From: Myxococcales bacterium
GTDB taxonomy: Bacteria > Myxococcota_A > Polyangia > Polyangiales > Polyangiaceae
Length of the DNA stretch: 64,000 nucleotides
Direction: 5' to 3'
Assembly: GCA_016706225.1 (NCBI GenBank)
Contig: JADJKB010000003.1
Coordinates: 1 to 64,000, forward strand
The position numbers were made by a program, and so were the translations under genes. A model generated the notes under the pieces. It worked only from the letters and a program-made list of their open reading frames with translations. It had not been told where the DNA came from and did not search any database. How positions within the stretch are numbered: position 1 is the first letter of the stretch; every line of letters starts with the position of its first letter. Shown here in pieces: positions 1 to 8,465 of this stretch.

Positions 1-286
1 TCGCGAGCAGGTCGAGCAACGGGAGATGGCCCGCGTCCAACAAGGCTTCCGGGTGCAGCCGAGCAAGGCGCGCGGCGCGGTCGATGGCTTCGGTGATCGG
101 CGCCGGGTAGAACGCCGCGAGCCGAGCTGCGCGACGCCCATCGTCGGTCACGCCGACAAGGTCAATCACCTCGTCGGCTTCGTGGTCGGGGCCGGAGTAC
201 CCGAGCAGCGCGCAAGCCTTTGCGTAGGCCGTTCTGGTCTCGGCAGCCGTTGTTTCGCTGGTTTCACGTTCCTGGCGAGAGTGCAT
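1..286 (-). CDS. Hypothetical protein, 3' end beyond the window
   Basis: An open frame enters from the left edge and starts at an ATG whose complement is 284-286, preceded by GGAAAGG as a ribosome site. Ninety-five residues are visible (MHSRQERETSETT...). The sequence is hydrophilic at the start and then carries two short amphipathic stretches rich in Ala, Leu and Arg. A short upstream reading frame ends in a TGA that overlaps the ATG (TGATG). I do not recognise a family. It lies at the edge of an accessory region with recombinase, Rep and toxin-antitoxin remnants, so a mobile-element origin is possible. The start is well supported; the function is unknown. Confidence 0.5.
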   Translation of the reverse strand, partial: MHSRQERETSETTAAETRTAYAKACALLGYSGPDHEADEVIDLVGVTDDGRRAARLAAFYPAPITEAIDRAARLARLHPEALLDAGHLPLLDLLA

Positions 287-479
287 CAGGATCCCTTTCC
301 GGAGGTCATGCCGGTCACTTCGCCCAAACCGTGGTCGATCGACGGACGATGAGCATTCTGGACCACGATCTCGATTCGATCAAGCTTAGGATCGGATCCT
401 CGCCTGTCGTCCGAGCAACGCCAGCGGGGGTCACTCCGTCGACCGCTCAATCGCGGGCTGCAAAACGAACCCGGAGATT

Positions 480-1052
480 TCAGTCCTCTTCGGCGCCGGC
501 TGCGACCACATGGTCGCTCGCGTTGGACGAATCCACAGTGGCTTCCGCCGCTTCCCCACCTTCGCCGAGTTCAACTTCGCCGTCGCCGCGCTGTAGCCCG
601 ACACGCGATAGTTCGTGCAGCGCCGCCAGAAACCCGCGTTCGAGCGCGCGTTCGTGGCGGGCGAGCACCGTCAGCGATTCGCCGTGGGCGACAGCACGGA
701 CGAAGCCCAGGCCCAGCGAAATCTCCTTCCCCTCGGCGTCCACGCGCTCTTCCGAGAGCACGTCGGCCTCGATGCGCGACGCACGGCGCAAGCGCCAGGC
801 CGTCGTCGCGAGCCTTTCGAGTAGCAACTGCTCGATCGCCCCGGTCGGCTCAACATCATCCGCCAGTGCTTGAGCAAGTCGGTTGAATTCTTCGGGGCTT
901 TCGTCGGGCAGGACCACAGTCCTGGCGCTGAGCCCGTGTCTCACCGCGTTCATCGATGCCCGGCGCTTGCCGGACGCGGAACTCGGGCCTCGCGACGCTG
1001 ACCCATTCCGCTGGCTTGCGCGCCGCTGTGCAGCAGACCTTCTCACCGTCAT
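480..1052 (-). CDS. Conserved hypothetical protein of mobile regions
   Basis: A protein of 190 residues starting MTVRRSAAQRRASQRNG. An N-terminal basic, Ser/Gly-rich part is followed by the sequence ASMNAVRHGLSARTVVLPDE and an alpha-helical region (about residues 55-150). Similar short proteins with an N-x-x-K/R-H-G-L-x-A box followed by an acidic helical part are, from memory, scattered as hypothetical proteins in many genomes, often near recombinases. The open frame extends 33 codons further upstream, but that part is low in coding character, so I chose the internal ATG. The C-terminus is acidic and of low complexity. No enzymatic motif is visible and the function is unknown. Confidence 0.55.
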   Translation of the reverse strand: MTVRRSAAQRRASQRNGSASRGPSSASGKRRASMNAVRHGLSARTVVLPDESPEEFNRLAQALADDVEPTGAIEQLLLERLATTAWRLRRASRIEADVLSEERVDAEGKEISLGLGFVRAVAHGESLTVLARHERALERGFLAALHELSRVGLQRGDGEVELGEGGEAAEATVDSSNASDHVVAAGAEED

Positions 1053-1181
1053 GTTCCGATTTTCGGGCAGAAAGCAGATCCGGTCAGGCGCGCGTGACCG
1101 CGCGAGTTTGCGGGAAAGACTCGGCCCTCGAAGCGGAGAAGCGCGCGACAATCTTGCTCGGGCGTTTCGAGTGCGAAGCGC

Positions 1182-2383
1182 CTACAGCTTTCGGACGGCC
1201 AGAACCATTGCGCAGCCTTTCCCCCTGACCTTCAGCGCATACGCCGATCCGCTGGCGGCCACGAAGGCCCGGCTGTCCGTGTGCTCCGATTGTGACCGTA
1301 GCAACCGTTCCCACACGGATCTGGTCTTGATCGCGTAGCCCTTCTCGTCGCGCAGGTCGAGCTTGACCGGGTCGAACCCGATTGCAAACAAGTGAAGCTC
1401 GCCGCCGAGCCAGGCGCTCAATTCCAGCGACGTGCCCTCCGGCGTGGCGACCACCGTGTCGTGTCCGAGGATCGTAAAGAGGTCTTGGCTGCTCCCGCTG
1501 GAAGCTCCGTCGAAGAGCTGCTTCACGACCATGAGCGCTTCTTGCAAAATGTTGTATCGAGCCTCTGAACACCGGCCGCTCGTGATCTCCGCTTGAAGCC
1601 TTTGGTCGCGGGCTGACTTTTCGCGTGCTTCTCGTTCGCGCTCGTCACGTTCTCTGGCCGCAAGCGCGAACTTTCTTAGCGCATTGACTACGCCGGCTTG
1701 CTGTCCATCCGCGACCACTTGCATCCCGTCGTTCGGTCCAATCTCAGACAGTTTCACGGTCAGTTCGACCCTTCCGCGAGTGTCTGTTTTCCCTTCCGCG
1801 AGCGCGCGCCCTTCTCCCATTACAGCAACGTCCACGTGCGCCGCGGGTTTCTCCTCGCAAGGCGAGGACGACCCGGGCGTTGAGTCCGCCTCGACTTCGC
1901 CCAAGTGCTCCGTGGAATCGCTGGCGGCGATGGCATTGCCTACGACAACACACTCGTCGTGAGGACGCCCAACGCAGTAATGCCGATTCCCCAGTTGCGT
2001 TTGCTCTCTGACCCGTCTGCGGTCGCGATCAAGTATGGGCCCGCGCCGAGTTCTGCGGCCGCAAACACCCAATACCAAAATGGGTCGTCCTTGAGCGTGC
2101 GCTCCGTGACCTCCGTGCGATCGACGATCTTGTGCTCCACGTTCCGGCACAGACGGCCGCGAGTGACGACGAGCACGAGCTTCGCGGAGTCTTCGGCGAA
2201 CGTGCTATCGGCGACTCTGGTCGTGAAGCGCTCGCCGGGCTGTACCTCCCGCTCGCTACGAGTCCGAACCGGCACATCCACGTTCTTCTCGTTGGTCGTC
2301 ATCGCCATGCACGCGGGCAAGAGCGCGAGCGCGACCGAGCCGGCAAACAACGACCGCACACGTGTGAAGAAGCATTCGGGCAT
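1182..2383 (-). pseudogene. Lipoprotein interrupted by a -1 frameshift
   Basis: The first part (from 2383) begins MPECFFTRVRSLFAGS and has a signal peptide with a lipobox-like LLPAC, so it should be an outer-envelope lipoprotein. It carries one central hydrophobic stretch (GIGITALGVLTTSVL) and stops at 1940. The second part, in another frame, continues directly with VVGNAIAASDSTEHLGEVEA and runs to a stop at 1182. It contains a basic/acidic helical stretch (near 1600-1680) and a possible lipocalin-like beta region. Joining the two needs the reading frame to step back one base near 1945-1975, as if one base were missing. This is either gene decay or an assembly error. No specific function is recognised. 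Codon positions look coding in both halves, which argues for one original gene. Confidence 0.55.
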
Positions 2384-2404
2384 CTGGCGCGCCTTTCTCG
2401 TTCT

Positions 2405-3513
2405 TTACTTGGCGACCTTCGCCAGTTGGTGCCGCTGTAGGTCGTCCAATAGACGGCGGCTTCGTCCACGGCCACGGAGCTGGCGCGGTCCTGACCGGTC
2501 GCCAAAGGCTTTCGCGCCTCCGGCCGACGCGCATTCCCTTCATCACCGTGCCGTTCGCGATCCCGGCCTGGCCGAAGGTCGTCCAGTAGACGAACGAGCC
2601 GTCGAGAGCGATGTCCGTCGGGTCCTTGTCCTCGCTCGCGAGCAGTGTCGTGGCGCCGCCTGCCTTGGCCGCCTTCTTGATCGCCTTTCGGACCGCTCGT
2701 CGACGCCCCCCAGTCCGTCCAGTAGAGGTTGTCCGCATCGACTGCCAGGTCTCGCGGTCCGCCGCCGTTCTCCTTGAGCACGTCGACAAAGAGGATCGGC
2801 TTCGCGGTCGGACCACCCACGAGCGGAATCCCCATGAGATAGCCGTCCCGCAGCTTCTTGAAGGGGTCCCCGCTGTTCGCCCAGAAGATTCCGCTGGCGT
2901 CGACGGCGATGCCACCCATCTCCGATGGGTTCACGGTCATCGAGCGCAGCTCTTTCGGTTGCCCGCCGGCCTTGGGCACGGCCATGATCTTCCCGCTCGC
3001 GTTGGCCCAGTAGACGTTGGCAGTGTCGAGCGCGATGCCGTTAGGCGAGAAGCCTTTCGTGGGCACAAGCTGTACCGGTGCTCCTCCCGACTTGGGCACA
3101 CGAATGAGTCCGCCGAGGCCGCCTTTCGGTGCGAAGGGCGCAGCGACGTAGACATCCGTGGCGTCGACGGCGAGGTGTTGAGGATCGAGGAAGCCCGTCG
3201 CGAGTGCTGAGGTCGAACCGGACGCCTTGTCGAGCTTCATGACCTCTTTCTTCGTCAGCCAGTACACCGATGTCGCGTCGAGGGCGATCGCATGCGGATC
3301 CCTTTGGCCCGACGCCAGCGTCACGGGATCCTTCGCCGCGGCGAGGTTCGATGCCGTCGGTTCCGTCGCGTTGGGCGGCGGGTCGGGCATCTGCGACGCC
3401 GAGGGCGTCGGGGTCGCTGGTGGGGGCGGTGGCGGCGGACCGCTCGCTTCCGACGCGGGCCGACACGAGGCCGAGAAAGCGAAGATCAGCAGAACAAGCA
3501 GGAGCGAACGCAT
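2405..3513 (-). pseudogene. Beta-propeller lipoprotein with three frameshifts
   Basis: The N-terminus (MRSLLLVLLIFAFSASC) is a type II signal peptide with Cys at the lipobox, followed by a Pro/Ala linker. Repeats then follow with the pattern ALDATSVYW, AVDATDVYV, ALDTANVYW, AVDASGIFW and AVDADNLYW. These are blades of a six- or seven-bladed propeller of the type seen in many myxobacterial surface lipoproteins. The frame is lost in a six-C run (2706-2711, plus strand). It continues in another frame (ALDGSFVYWTTFGQAG), returns to the first frame near 2520 (AVDEAAVYWTTYSG), and is lost again near 2420. The natural end LAKVAK-stop (2405-2407) is in the third frame. Function is probably binding at the cell surface; the present gene is broken or mis-sequenced. 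Confidence 0.65.
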
Positions 3514-3589
3514 CGCAGAGCCTCCCCGTGCATCATAGCCCCATCAAGATGGGATTTTACAAGGATCCACTTCGACGCAGACGGAAGGC

Positions 3590-3865
3590 GTGCGGCGCCG
3601 CGATCCCGACCGAGTCGTTCGAGACGTTGGCCGGCGCGTGGCGGAGCTGCGGACGGCCCGAGGGCTTACGCAGGCCGAGTTCAGCGAGCAAATCGGGATC
3701 ACGACGAAGCATTTGCAGAAGATCGAACTGGGCGAGCTGAACATGACAATCCGCTCCCTCACGAGGCTCGCCGACCACCTCGACGTTGGCATAGGCGCCT
3801 TGTTCGACGCACCTCGGAGCCGGCACGTGCGACGAGGCCGCCCGCCGCGGGACCAGGCACCATAG
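3590..3865 (+). CDS. XRE-family (Cro/CI) DNA-binding protein
   Basis: A protein of 91 residues that is mostly a single helix-turn-helix domain: GRRVAELRTARGLTQAEFSE followed by IGITTKHLQKIELGELN and a final helix SLTRLADHLDVGIGALF. This is the classic HTH_3 layout (about residues 12-70). A short basic tail follows. The start is a GTG with GGAAGG immediately ahead, so the spacing is short and the start is somewhat uncertain. It stands alone on the plus strand in the accessory region and probably controls a local mobile-element gene, but no partner can be named. Confidence 0.75.
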   Translation: MRRRDPDRVVRDVGRRVAELRTARGLTQAEFSEQIGITTKHLQKIELGELNMTIRSLTRLADHLDVGIGALFDAPRSRHVRRGRPPRDQAP

Positions 3866-4296
3866 ATGGGCGTGAAGCTCTCGCCGAATGCGAGATCTTG
3901 GCGTGAGGGATGACCGCGCAAAGTAGCGGGCCATCGAAGGGTATGTAACCGCTACTGCTAGCGGACACACCACCGGTATGCTGTCACTTAGGCTGTTTCC
4001 AGTGTTGCGATTACACCTATGCCCCGCCCTCGCCGTGTTGACCGTAGGACCGTCGCCTCCTCCACGTTGACGCTCAGGCTCGCCGGAGCCCGAAAGGTTG
4101 CGCCGCGATCAGCTCGTAGCGGCCCGGACGGCGGAGCTGGCCGGCGAGGGGTCGGGGAAATGACGGTTGCCGCCGTCCTCCGGTGGCTGATTCGCAAAAA
4201 GCCCAAGCCAGGGGCATTGGGATTCCGCGTTCGGCAAAGACTCCGGCGGCGAAGCGACGCCGCAAGTAGTCCTCCATCTTCTGGGCTTGCGCGCAG
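3866..4296 (+). other. Non-coding stretch, no supported gene
   Basis: About 430 bases between the XRE gene and the recombinase operator. Open frames here are short and overlap on several strands without ribosome sites. The first 150 bases look poorer in GC than the surroundings. A 67-codon minus-strand frame (4074-4277) could be divergent from the recombinase, but it has no recognisable domain and was not called. Confidence 0.4.
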
Positions 4297-4321
4297 ACAG
4301 TTACTGTATTACAGTTACTGT
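4297..4321 (+). promoter_or_regulatory. Tandem palindromes just before the recombinase start
   Basis: Two identical 11-base palindromes ACAGTTACTGT lie at 4297-4307 and 4311-4321, separated by ATT. The second ends one base before the ATG of the recombinase. Tandem identical palindromes overlapping the transcription or translation start are typical of an operator for a small dimeric repressor, but the protein that binds is unknown. Any ribosome site would have to lie inside the repeats. Confidence 0.6.
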
Positions 4322-4322
4322 C

Positions 4323-5109
4323 ATGGAAGATCCGCGGGCGATTGGGTATGCGAGGGTTAGCGGTGTTTCGCAGGTGACCGACGGCGACGGACTCGGGGTC
4401 CAGAGGGAAAAGATCGCTGCCTGGTGTAGCTATCAGGGCGTGCCTCTCCTGGCGATTGAGGAAGATGCCGCAGTCTCCGGGACAGCGACCAATCGGCCTG
4501 CATTGCGCAGGGCGCTCCGTGCCGCCATTCAGGGTGGCCAAGGCACCGTGCTGGTCACCTACAAGCTCGATCGCCTCGGGCGAAACGCCATCGACGTACA
4601 GGAAACCCTTGCAGTGCTCGTCGATGCTGGAGTCCGGGTCGTGTCCCTGGCCGATGGGATCGACAGCGCGTCCGGCATGGGGGCGGCGCTCTTTGAAGTT
4701 GCTGACCTCGATCCTCGCCACCTTCGCCGAGCTTGAGAAGGAGACGATTCGCACCAGGCTGCTCGACGGCCGGCGGCGAGCAGATTCAGCGGATCGCGTC
4801 TACGCGAGTGAGCCTCGCTACGGCCGCCGCTTGCGGTCCGGCGACTCCAAGGAACTGGTGGCAGCACCGGGAGAGATTGCAGCCGTGGCGCGCGCCCGAG
4901 CACTTCGATCCCAAGGGCTCTCCCTCCGAGCCATCGCCGGGCGTCTAACCGACGAGGGACACCGGCCCCGTCGGGCCGCATCGTGGTCTCCGGTCGTGGT
5001 GTCGAGGATGCTGAACGGCAGGCGCCCCGACCGAAGGTCAACCACGTCCGCACGCATCGCGCGGGCTCGGGCGGAACTGCTCGACGTGGCTACACCACTC
5101 GCGAAGTAA
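4323..5109 (+). pseudogene. Serine recombinase (resolvase/invertase family), frameshifted
   Basis: The N-terminal catalytic part starts MEDPRAIGYARVSGVSQ, with the YxRxS motif carrying the nucleophilic Ser. It continues through YKLDRLGRN and GIDSASGMGAALF. The frame then fails: after TTT at 4692-4694 one base (G4695) must be skipped to continue as KLLTSILATFAELEKETIRT, the conserved E-helix. The C-terminal part holds a helix-turn-helix (GLSLRAIAGRLTDEGHRP) and ends at 5109. Total length about 262 residues, a small resolvase-like member. With the frameshift the present product would lack the DNA-binding part. Upstream lie tandem palindromes that may autoregulate it. Decay and sequencing error cannot be told apart here. 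Confidence 0.8.
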
Positions 5110-5315
5110 GCGGGTGCCACACTGCCCACCGGCGCCGCAGCCCCACAGATGTCCATTCCGGGCTCCCAGCTCGCATCAGGAAAGCCTTTCGCACACAGGT
5201 CGACATCTTGGGCCGGCTTGCCCGCCAAAGTCTCAGCGGGACGAACAGGTGCGCGACCAGCGCGACCAGCCGCGTGGCTGCCGACCCGCGTCGTCCTCTG
5301 GGCTATCTGGGGCCG

Positions 5316-5969
5316 CTAGCCCCAAGCAACCGGCAGCCGTCGCCCATGGAGGGACTGGACCACAACGGCGAGCGCCGCGGGACTTCCGGACCACGGGGCA
5401 TCCTCGGTGGCGCCCTTGTGCATGTACCTGGCGATCCGCATCGTGTGCCCCGGAGCAATGTCGGGGGCCTGCCAGTGGATCGAGAACCGACCGCGCCCGT
5501 CCGTGGCCTTCGTGAAGGCCTTCTGCACCTCGTGCTCCCACATGTCGAGGTCGTCGTCGTCCACGTCGACCACGAGGTGGGCGTGCGCGTCCCAGAAACG
5601 ATTCTGAAGGAGCTTGAACTCGATCGCGCCAGCTCCAGCCCGTACCGTCTTGAAAGCCCACGTGCGCCGCGCCCGCGAGATACCGGCGCGCAGCGGGTCC
5701 AGCGCTGCGCCGAGATCCTTGAAACCTCGGCTCTTGACGGAGAACTGGACGAGCAGGGGATCACGCATGGCTCGGATTTTGGCCGCCGTGCGTCGCGCGA
5801 GGCGCTCCCTTTCCCTCGACGCGCAGCAGGGGCAGTAGCGGCTCTTGCATGCGATTCGGCGGCCGGGTGGGAGGAGCGAACCGCACTTCCGGATCCTGGC
5901 TGCGATCATGACCTCGCCCGCCTTCTCCAGAGCGACGGCTCGAATCTCTTGGGGATCTGTCGGCTGCAT
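5316..5969 (-). CDS. Rolling-circle replication initiator (HUH endonuclease) Rep
   Basis: A protein of 217 residues. A Cys-rich zinc-like motif (C41, C46, C48, C49 in ACKSRYCPCCASRERERLA) precedes the HUH metal motif HAHLVV (H129, H131) and the nucleophile region ARYMHKGA (Tyr182, Lys185). The protein ends in the typical GRRLPVAWG. These are the features of Rep proteins that nick the plus origin of rolling-circle plasmids and phages. The ATG at 5969 has AAGG ahead. It is intact but sits in a chromosome-like context, so it probably marks an integrated plasmid or an integrative element. No origin could be recognised. The next minus-strand gene downstream is far away. Confidence 0.75.
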   Translation of the reverse strand: MQPTDPQEIRAVALEKAGEVMIAARIRKCGSLLPPGRRIACKSRYCPCCASRERERLARRTAAKIRAMRDPLLVQFSVKSRGFKDLGAALDPLRAGISRARRTWAFKTVRAGAGAIEFKLLQNRFWDAHAHLVVDVDDDDLDMWEHEVQKAFTKATDGRGRFSIHWQAPDIAPGHTMRIARYMHKGATEDAPWSGSPAALAVVVQSLHGRRLPVAWG

Positions 5970-6187
5970 GCACCTTGGGCCGTTTGCGCGGATCTTTCTT
6001 GGGACCCCCCTCTGTCCCGAGCTACCAGCCGTGAGGGGCGACGTAGCGCACCGGGCCAGCGACCACGTGGTCGCTCGGTCGGGAGGACCCGCGACGGCGG
6101 CAACGCGAAGTTTCACGCGGCAATGCGCACCGCCACCGGCAGGCGCAGGGCCGTATACATCGGGTGAATCGCCCCCGCGCAACCCGG

Positions 6188-6217
6188 AAGGCCCTGAATT
6201 CAGGGCCTTTTGCTTTT
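6188..6217 (+). terminator. Perfect palindrome with T-rich tail
   Basis: AAGGCCCTGAATTCAGGGCCTT (6188-6209) is a perfect palindrome centred on GAATTC and followed by TTGCTTTT. On the plus strand it looks like a Rho-independent terminator. No plus-strand gene is recognised immediately upstream, so it could belong to a lost gene or to the replicon. Confidence 0.55.
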
Positions 6218-6251
6218 GTAGCTCGATTTGAACTTCGACCTCCGAGCCGGG

Positions 6252-6425
6252 ATGAACCGCGACGCGAGCGTGAACGGCGAGAGCACCACGATGCAGCGCG
6301 CCGCGATCGACGACGGGATCGCCGAGCTCGATGGGGGGCTTGGTCAAGAGATGACCGTCGAGGATCTGATGGCCGAAGTCCGCGGCGAGGTCGGGCTGGT
6401 CGCTGGTGCCGCTCCGTCGTCGTAG
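6252..6425 (+). CDS. Small acidic protein, possible
   Basis: Fifty-seven residues starting MNRDASVNGESTTMQRAA and ending in VAGAAPSS; the middle (IAELDGGLGQEMTVEDLMAE) is acidic and helical. An upstream TTG at 6228 is also in frame. The ribosome site is weak. It resembles small antitoxin or accessory proteins in size and charge, but no family is recognised. It precedes the IS66 Orf2-like gene by 72 bases. Confidence 0.35.
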   Translation: MNRDASVNGESTTMQRAAIDDGIAELDGGLGQEMTVEDLMAEVRGEVGLVAGAAPSS

Positions 6426-6497
6426 GCCCCCCTGCCGCGTCAGCGCGCCAAGCTCACTCATCGTCGTGTTGAGGTCGGCTTCCTCCAACACGTCATC

Positions 6498-6812
6498 ATG
6501 ATCGAGCTTTTCATCCCGCCATCTGCGCGACGGCTGGTTCTCTACCCGGTGCCTATCAACGTCCGCTGGGGCGTCGACCGTCTCCGCGTCGCCTGTGAAC
6601 GCGACCTCGGGCTGATGCTGGATCCAGCGACGGCCGTGATCTTTCATAATCGAAAGAAGGACACGCTCGTGCTCTACACCCTCGATCACACCGGCGATCG
6701 CTGCATCGCGAAGAAACTGGAGCGAGGCGCTTTTCTCCTTCCCGTTCCGGCTGAGGGTCAGAAGTACGTGGTGCTCGAGGCCTCGAAGGTCGCGAGTCTG
6801 ATTCGCGCATGA
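6498..6812 (+). CDS. IS66 Orf2 (TnpB)-like protein
   Basis: A protein of 104 residues. The core follows the IS66 accessory protein TnpB/Orf2 pattern: a start resembling the GATDMRKSFDGL segment (here PINVRWGVDRLRVACERDLG), then IFHNRKKDTLVLYTLD, the hallmark KKLERGAFLLP, and a final helix. The IS66 transposase (TnpC) and Orf1 are absent nearby, so this is an orphan or a domesticated copy. The family's role is needed for IS66 transposition but mechanistically unclear. The gene is intact with an ATG start at 6498. Confidence 0.65.
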   Translation: MIELFIPPSARRLVLYPVPINVRWGVDRLRVACERDLGLMLDPATAVIFHNRKKDTLVLYTLDHTGDRCIAKKLERGAFLLPVPAEGQKYVVLEASKVASLIRA

Positions 6813-6847
6813 GCACGCCGGTTGGGCCCATCCGATCCTGAGCGGGT

Positions 6848-7211
6848 ATGGTTGCGTGGATGGCCGCCGCTCACGTGTCCGACAGCATCGAGCAGAGCCG
6901 CGCCGAAGAGCTCGTGCTCGAGGCGCTCGGGAAGACTCGGAGTCGAGCTACTGCCCCGCACGCTGCAGCTACCGGACGGCTCATGCGTCGAGATTGACGG
7001 CGGCGCGGACGGCCCTCCGCCGATTCTCGCGGAGGTCTACGCCCACCGGGGTCGGCTGAAGGGCAGCCAGTCGGACAAGCTGCTTGCCGACGCACTCGAG
7101 CTGGTGGCCACGCGCAGGCTCGCGTTGCCGTGCGGCCATTGCCTGCCTCTTCTCGTCCTAGGCTGCACACGATGGTGGCCGTTCCAGCGCGAATCGGGCA
7201 TCCTTCCCATC
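6848..7211 (+). pseudogene. Remnant of a conserved hypothetical gene
   Basis: One frame opens with MAAAHVSDSIEQSRAEELVL and another continues after a one-base step near 6930 with LGVELLPRTLQLPDGSCVEI, reaching SDKLLADALELVATRR near 7120. After that no frame fits. The remembered parent family consists of small proteins of the kind DSI-x-x-x-RAE followed by a VEVDG and a KVLADALKL motif, often beside toxin-antitoxin genes. The function is unknown. The remnant leads into the antitoxin-like gene. Confidence 0.45.
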
Positions 7212-7457
7212 ATGCGCGCGCACGCGATCGATCCCTCGCCAATCCCGAGCGCCCCGTTCGACGACCTCGATCTCGACCGCCCCGCGGACGAAGAGGAGTG
7301 GGATCGCCGCGTGATGGCGCTCGCCACCGCGCGCATCGCAGCCGAACGCGTCCGCCTCGAGCGGCTCGGCATCATCGACGCGAACGGCGATCTCGTTTCC
7401 CGCGATCTCCCGCCAGACATGCTCCCCGACTCCGACACGACGCTCGAAACCGGCTGA
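7212..7457 (+). CDS. Antitoxin-like protein of a zeta-toxin pair
   Basis: Eighty-one residues, MRAHAIDPSPIPSAPFDDLD at the start and PPDMLPDSDTTLETG at the end. An acidic N-terminus is followed by a helix (MALATARIAAERVRLERLGI) and a conserved-looking acidic C-terminus. Six bases after its stop begins a broken P-loop gene of the zeta-toxin type. The size, acidity and immediate partner suggest the antitoxin of a type II pair. Family membership is recalled, not searched. The antitoxin appears intact while the toxin is not. Confidence 0.5.
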   Translation: MRAHAIDPSPIPSAPFDDLDLDRPADEEEWDRRVMALATARIAAERVRLERLGIIDANGDLVSRDLPPDMLPDSDTTLETG

Positions 7458-7463
7458 TCTCCG

Positions 7464-7724
7464 ATGCCGCACCCACGCATGATCGTGGTCGCCGGCCCTC
7501 CCGGCAGCGGCCCTTGCGTTTTCGGCGTCTTCACACCCGACATGCATCCCCAAGGACCTTGTTCGCGATCACGATCCCGGTGCGCCGAGACCCATCGATC
7601 GGAGAGGGTCGACATCGACTTTCCCCGCGGCGCAGCAAGCAGTCGATCCGGCTTCATGCACGCAGCATGGACCCCATGCTCGGGTAAAAGGTCAAGGTCC
7701 GCCGGGCTCGAGCGTGGGTCGTAG
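7464..7724 (+). pseudogene. Truncated zeta-toxin/P-loop kinase remnant
   Basis: The start MPHPRMIVVAGPPGSG is the beginning of a zeta-toxin-like kinase, with the Walker A motif entered as GPPGSG but lacking the following Lys-Ser/Thr. The frame then turns into Ser/Arg-rich noise to the stop at 7724. Intact relatives are normally around 190-250 residues. Zeta toxins phosphorylate UDP-N-acetylglucosamine precursors. Here the catalytic Lys is gone, so the toxin should be inactive. No gene is recognised from about 7560 to 7778. Confidence 0.5.
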
Positions 7725-7778
7725 GCGTTTCGGAAGACGATTGCGGCAAGGCGATGCTGACGTCTCGGAATTCCCAGA

Positions 7779-8465
7779 TCACGTCGTACCTCCGGGACGA
7801 CGCGCACCCACACGCGCGCCGCGGTGTCTCAATGCGCGATACGCGCCGAGAGCGACGACCGTGGTCGCCGAAGAGACGTAGATTGCGTGCATGCCCGCCG
7901 TGTTGCTGTCACTCCCAGCGAGCAGCCCGTGCAGCAGCGCGGCAACAAACACGAAGAAGGACGTGTAGTGGAGCCTCCGCCAAGCCTTCGCACCGATGCG
8001 TTTTCGCCACGAGAAACTCGCGTGAACCAGGAGCGCGCCGTACGCCGCCAGCACTCCCAACGCGACGGCGAACGAGCGGTACGCGGACACGAAGGGCACG
8101 AGCAGATCGAGCATGTCGAACCGAACGAAGCGATCCCCGATCAGCGCGAGCGCGTGCACCGAGACCATCGTCAGCGCTGCGGTCGAAAGCCAGCGGTGGG
8201 CGTCCACGCTTTGTCCTCGAGTGACGAAACGGTCCACCGCGCCCGTGGAGACGAACAGCCCGAAGACCACGTCGAGCGTCAGCGCGATGAACGCCGTGAC
8301 TCCCGCGGCCCGCGACGTGATCCAGAGGGAGGTCCCGGCCAGCTTCGGGATCGCGCCCGTCGCGACGCCCATACGGACCGCGACCGCGTCGACCACGAGC
8401 AAAAGCGCGCCGCCGAGCGCAACGCCGAGCACAATGCGCTTACGCACGGGCGACCTCGCGGACAT
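7779..8465 (-). CDS. Ferric-reductase-like transmembrane haem protein
   Basis: A protein of 228 residues with about six hydrophobic helices (for example RIVLGVALGGALLLVVDAV, GVTAFIALTLDVVFGLFV, SFAVALGVLAAYGALLV). Paired histidines in HRWLSTAALTMVSVHALAL and WRRLHYTSFFVFVAALLHG are placed like the bis-His haem b ligands of the ferric-reductase transmembrane domain. It has no visible flavin/NAD domain, as in YedZ/MsrQ-like members. The ATG at 8465 overlaps the end of the upstream ApbE gene by 26 bases, so the two are translationally coupled. Likely role: membrane electron transfer, perhaps with an ApbE-flavinylated partner. Last gene of the operon. Confidence 0.75.
   Translation of the reverse strand: MSARSPVRKRIVLGVALGGALLLVVDAVAVRMGVATGAIPKLAGTSLWITSRAAGVTAFIALTLDVVFGLFVSTGAVDRFVTRGQSVDAHRWLSTAALTMVSVHALALIGDRFVRFDMLDLLVPFVSAYRSFAVALGVLAAYGALLVHASFSWRKRIGAKAWRRLHYTSFFVFVAALLHGLLAGSDSNTAGMHAIYVSSATTVVALGAYRALRHRGARVGARRPGGTT

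Noticed and set aside
4074..4277. Minus-strand frame of 67 codons, possibly divergent from the recombinase
   Set aside because: It starts 20 bases from the tandem palindromes, which is suggestive, but it has no domain, weak coding character and no ribosome site.
7560..7778. Possible gene remnant on the minus strand with the segment VHAACMKPDRLL
   Set aside because: No family could be recognised and no start or clear frame exists.
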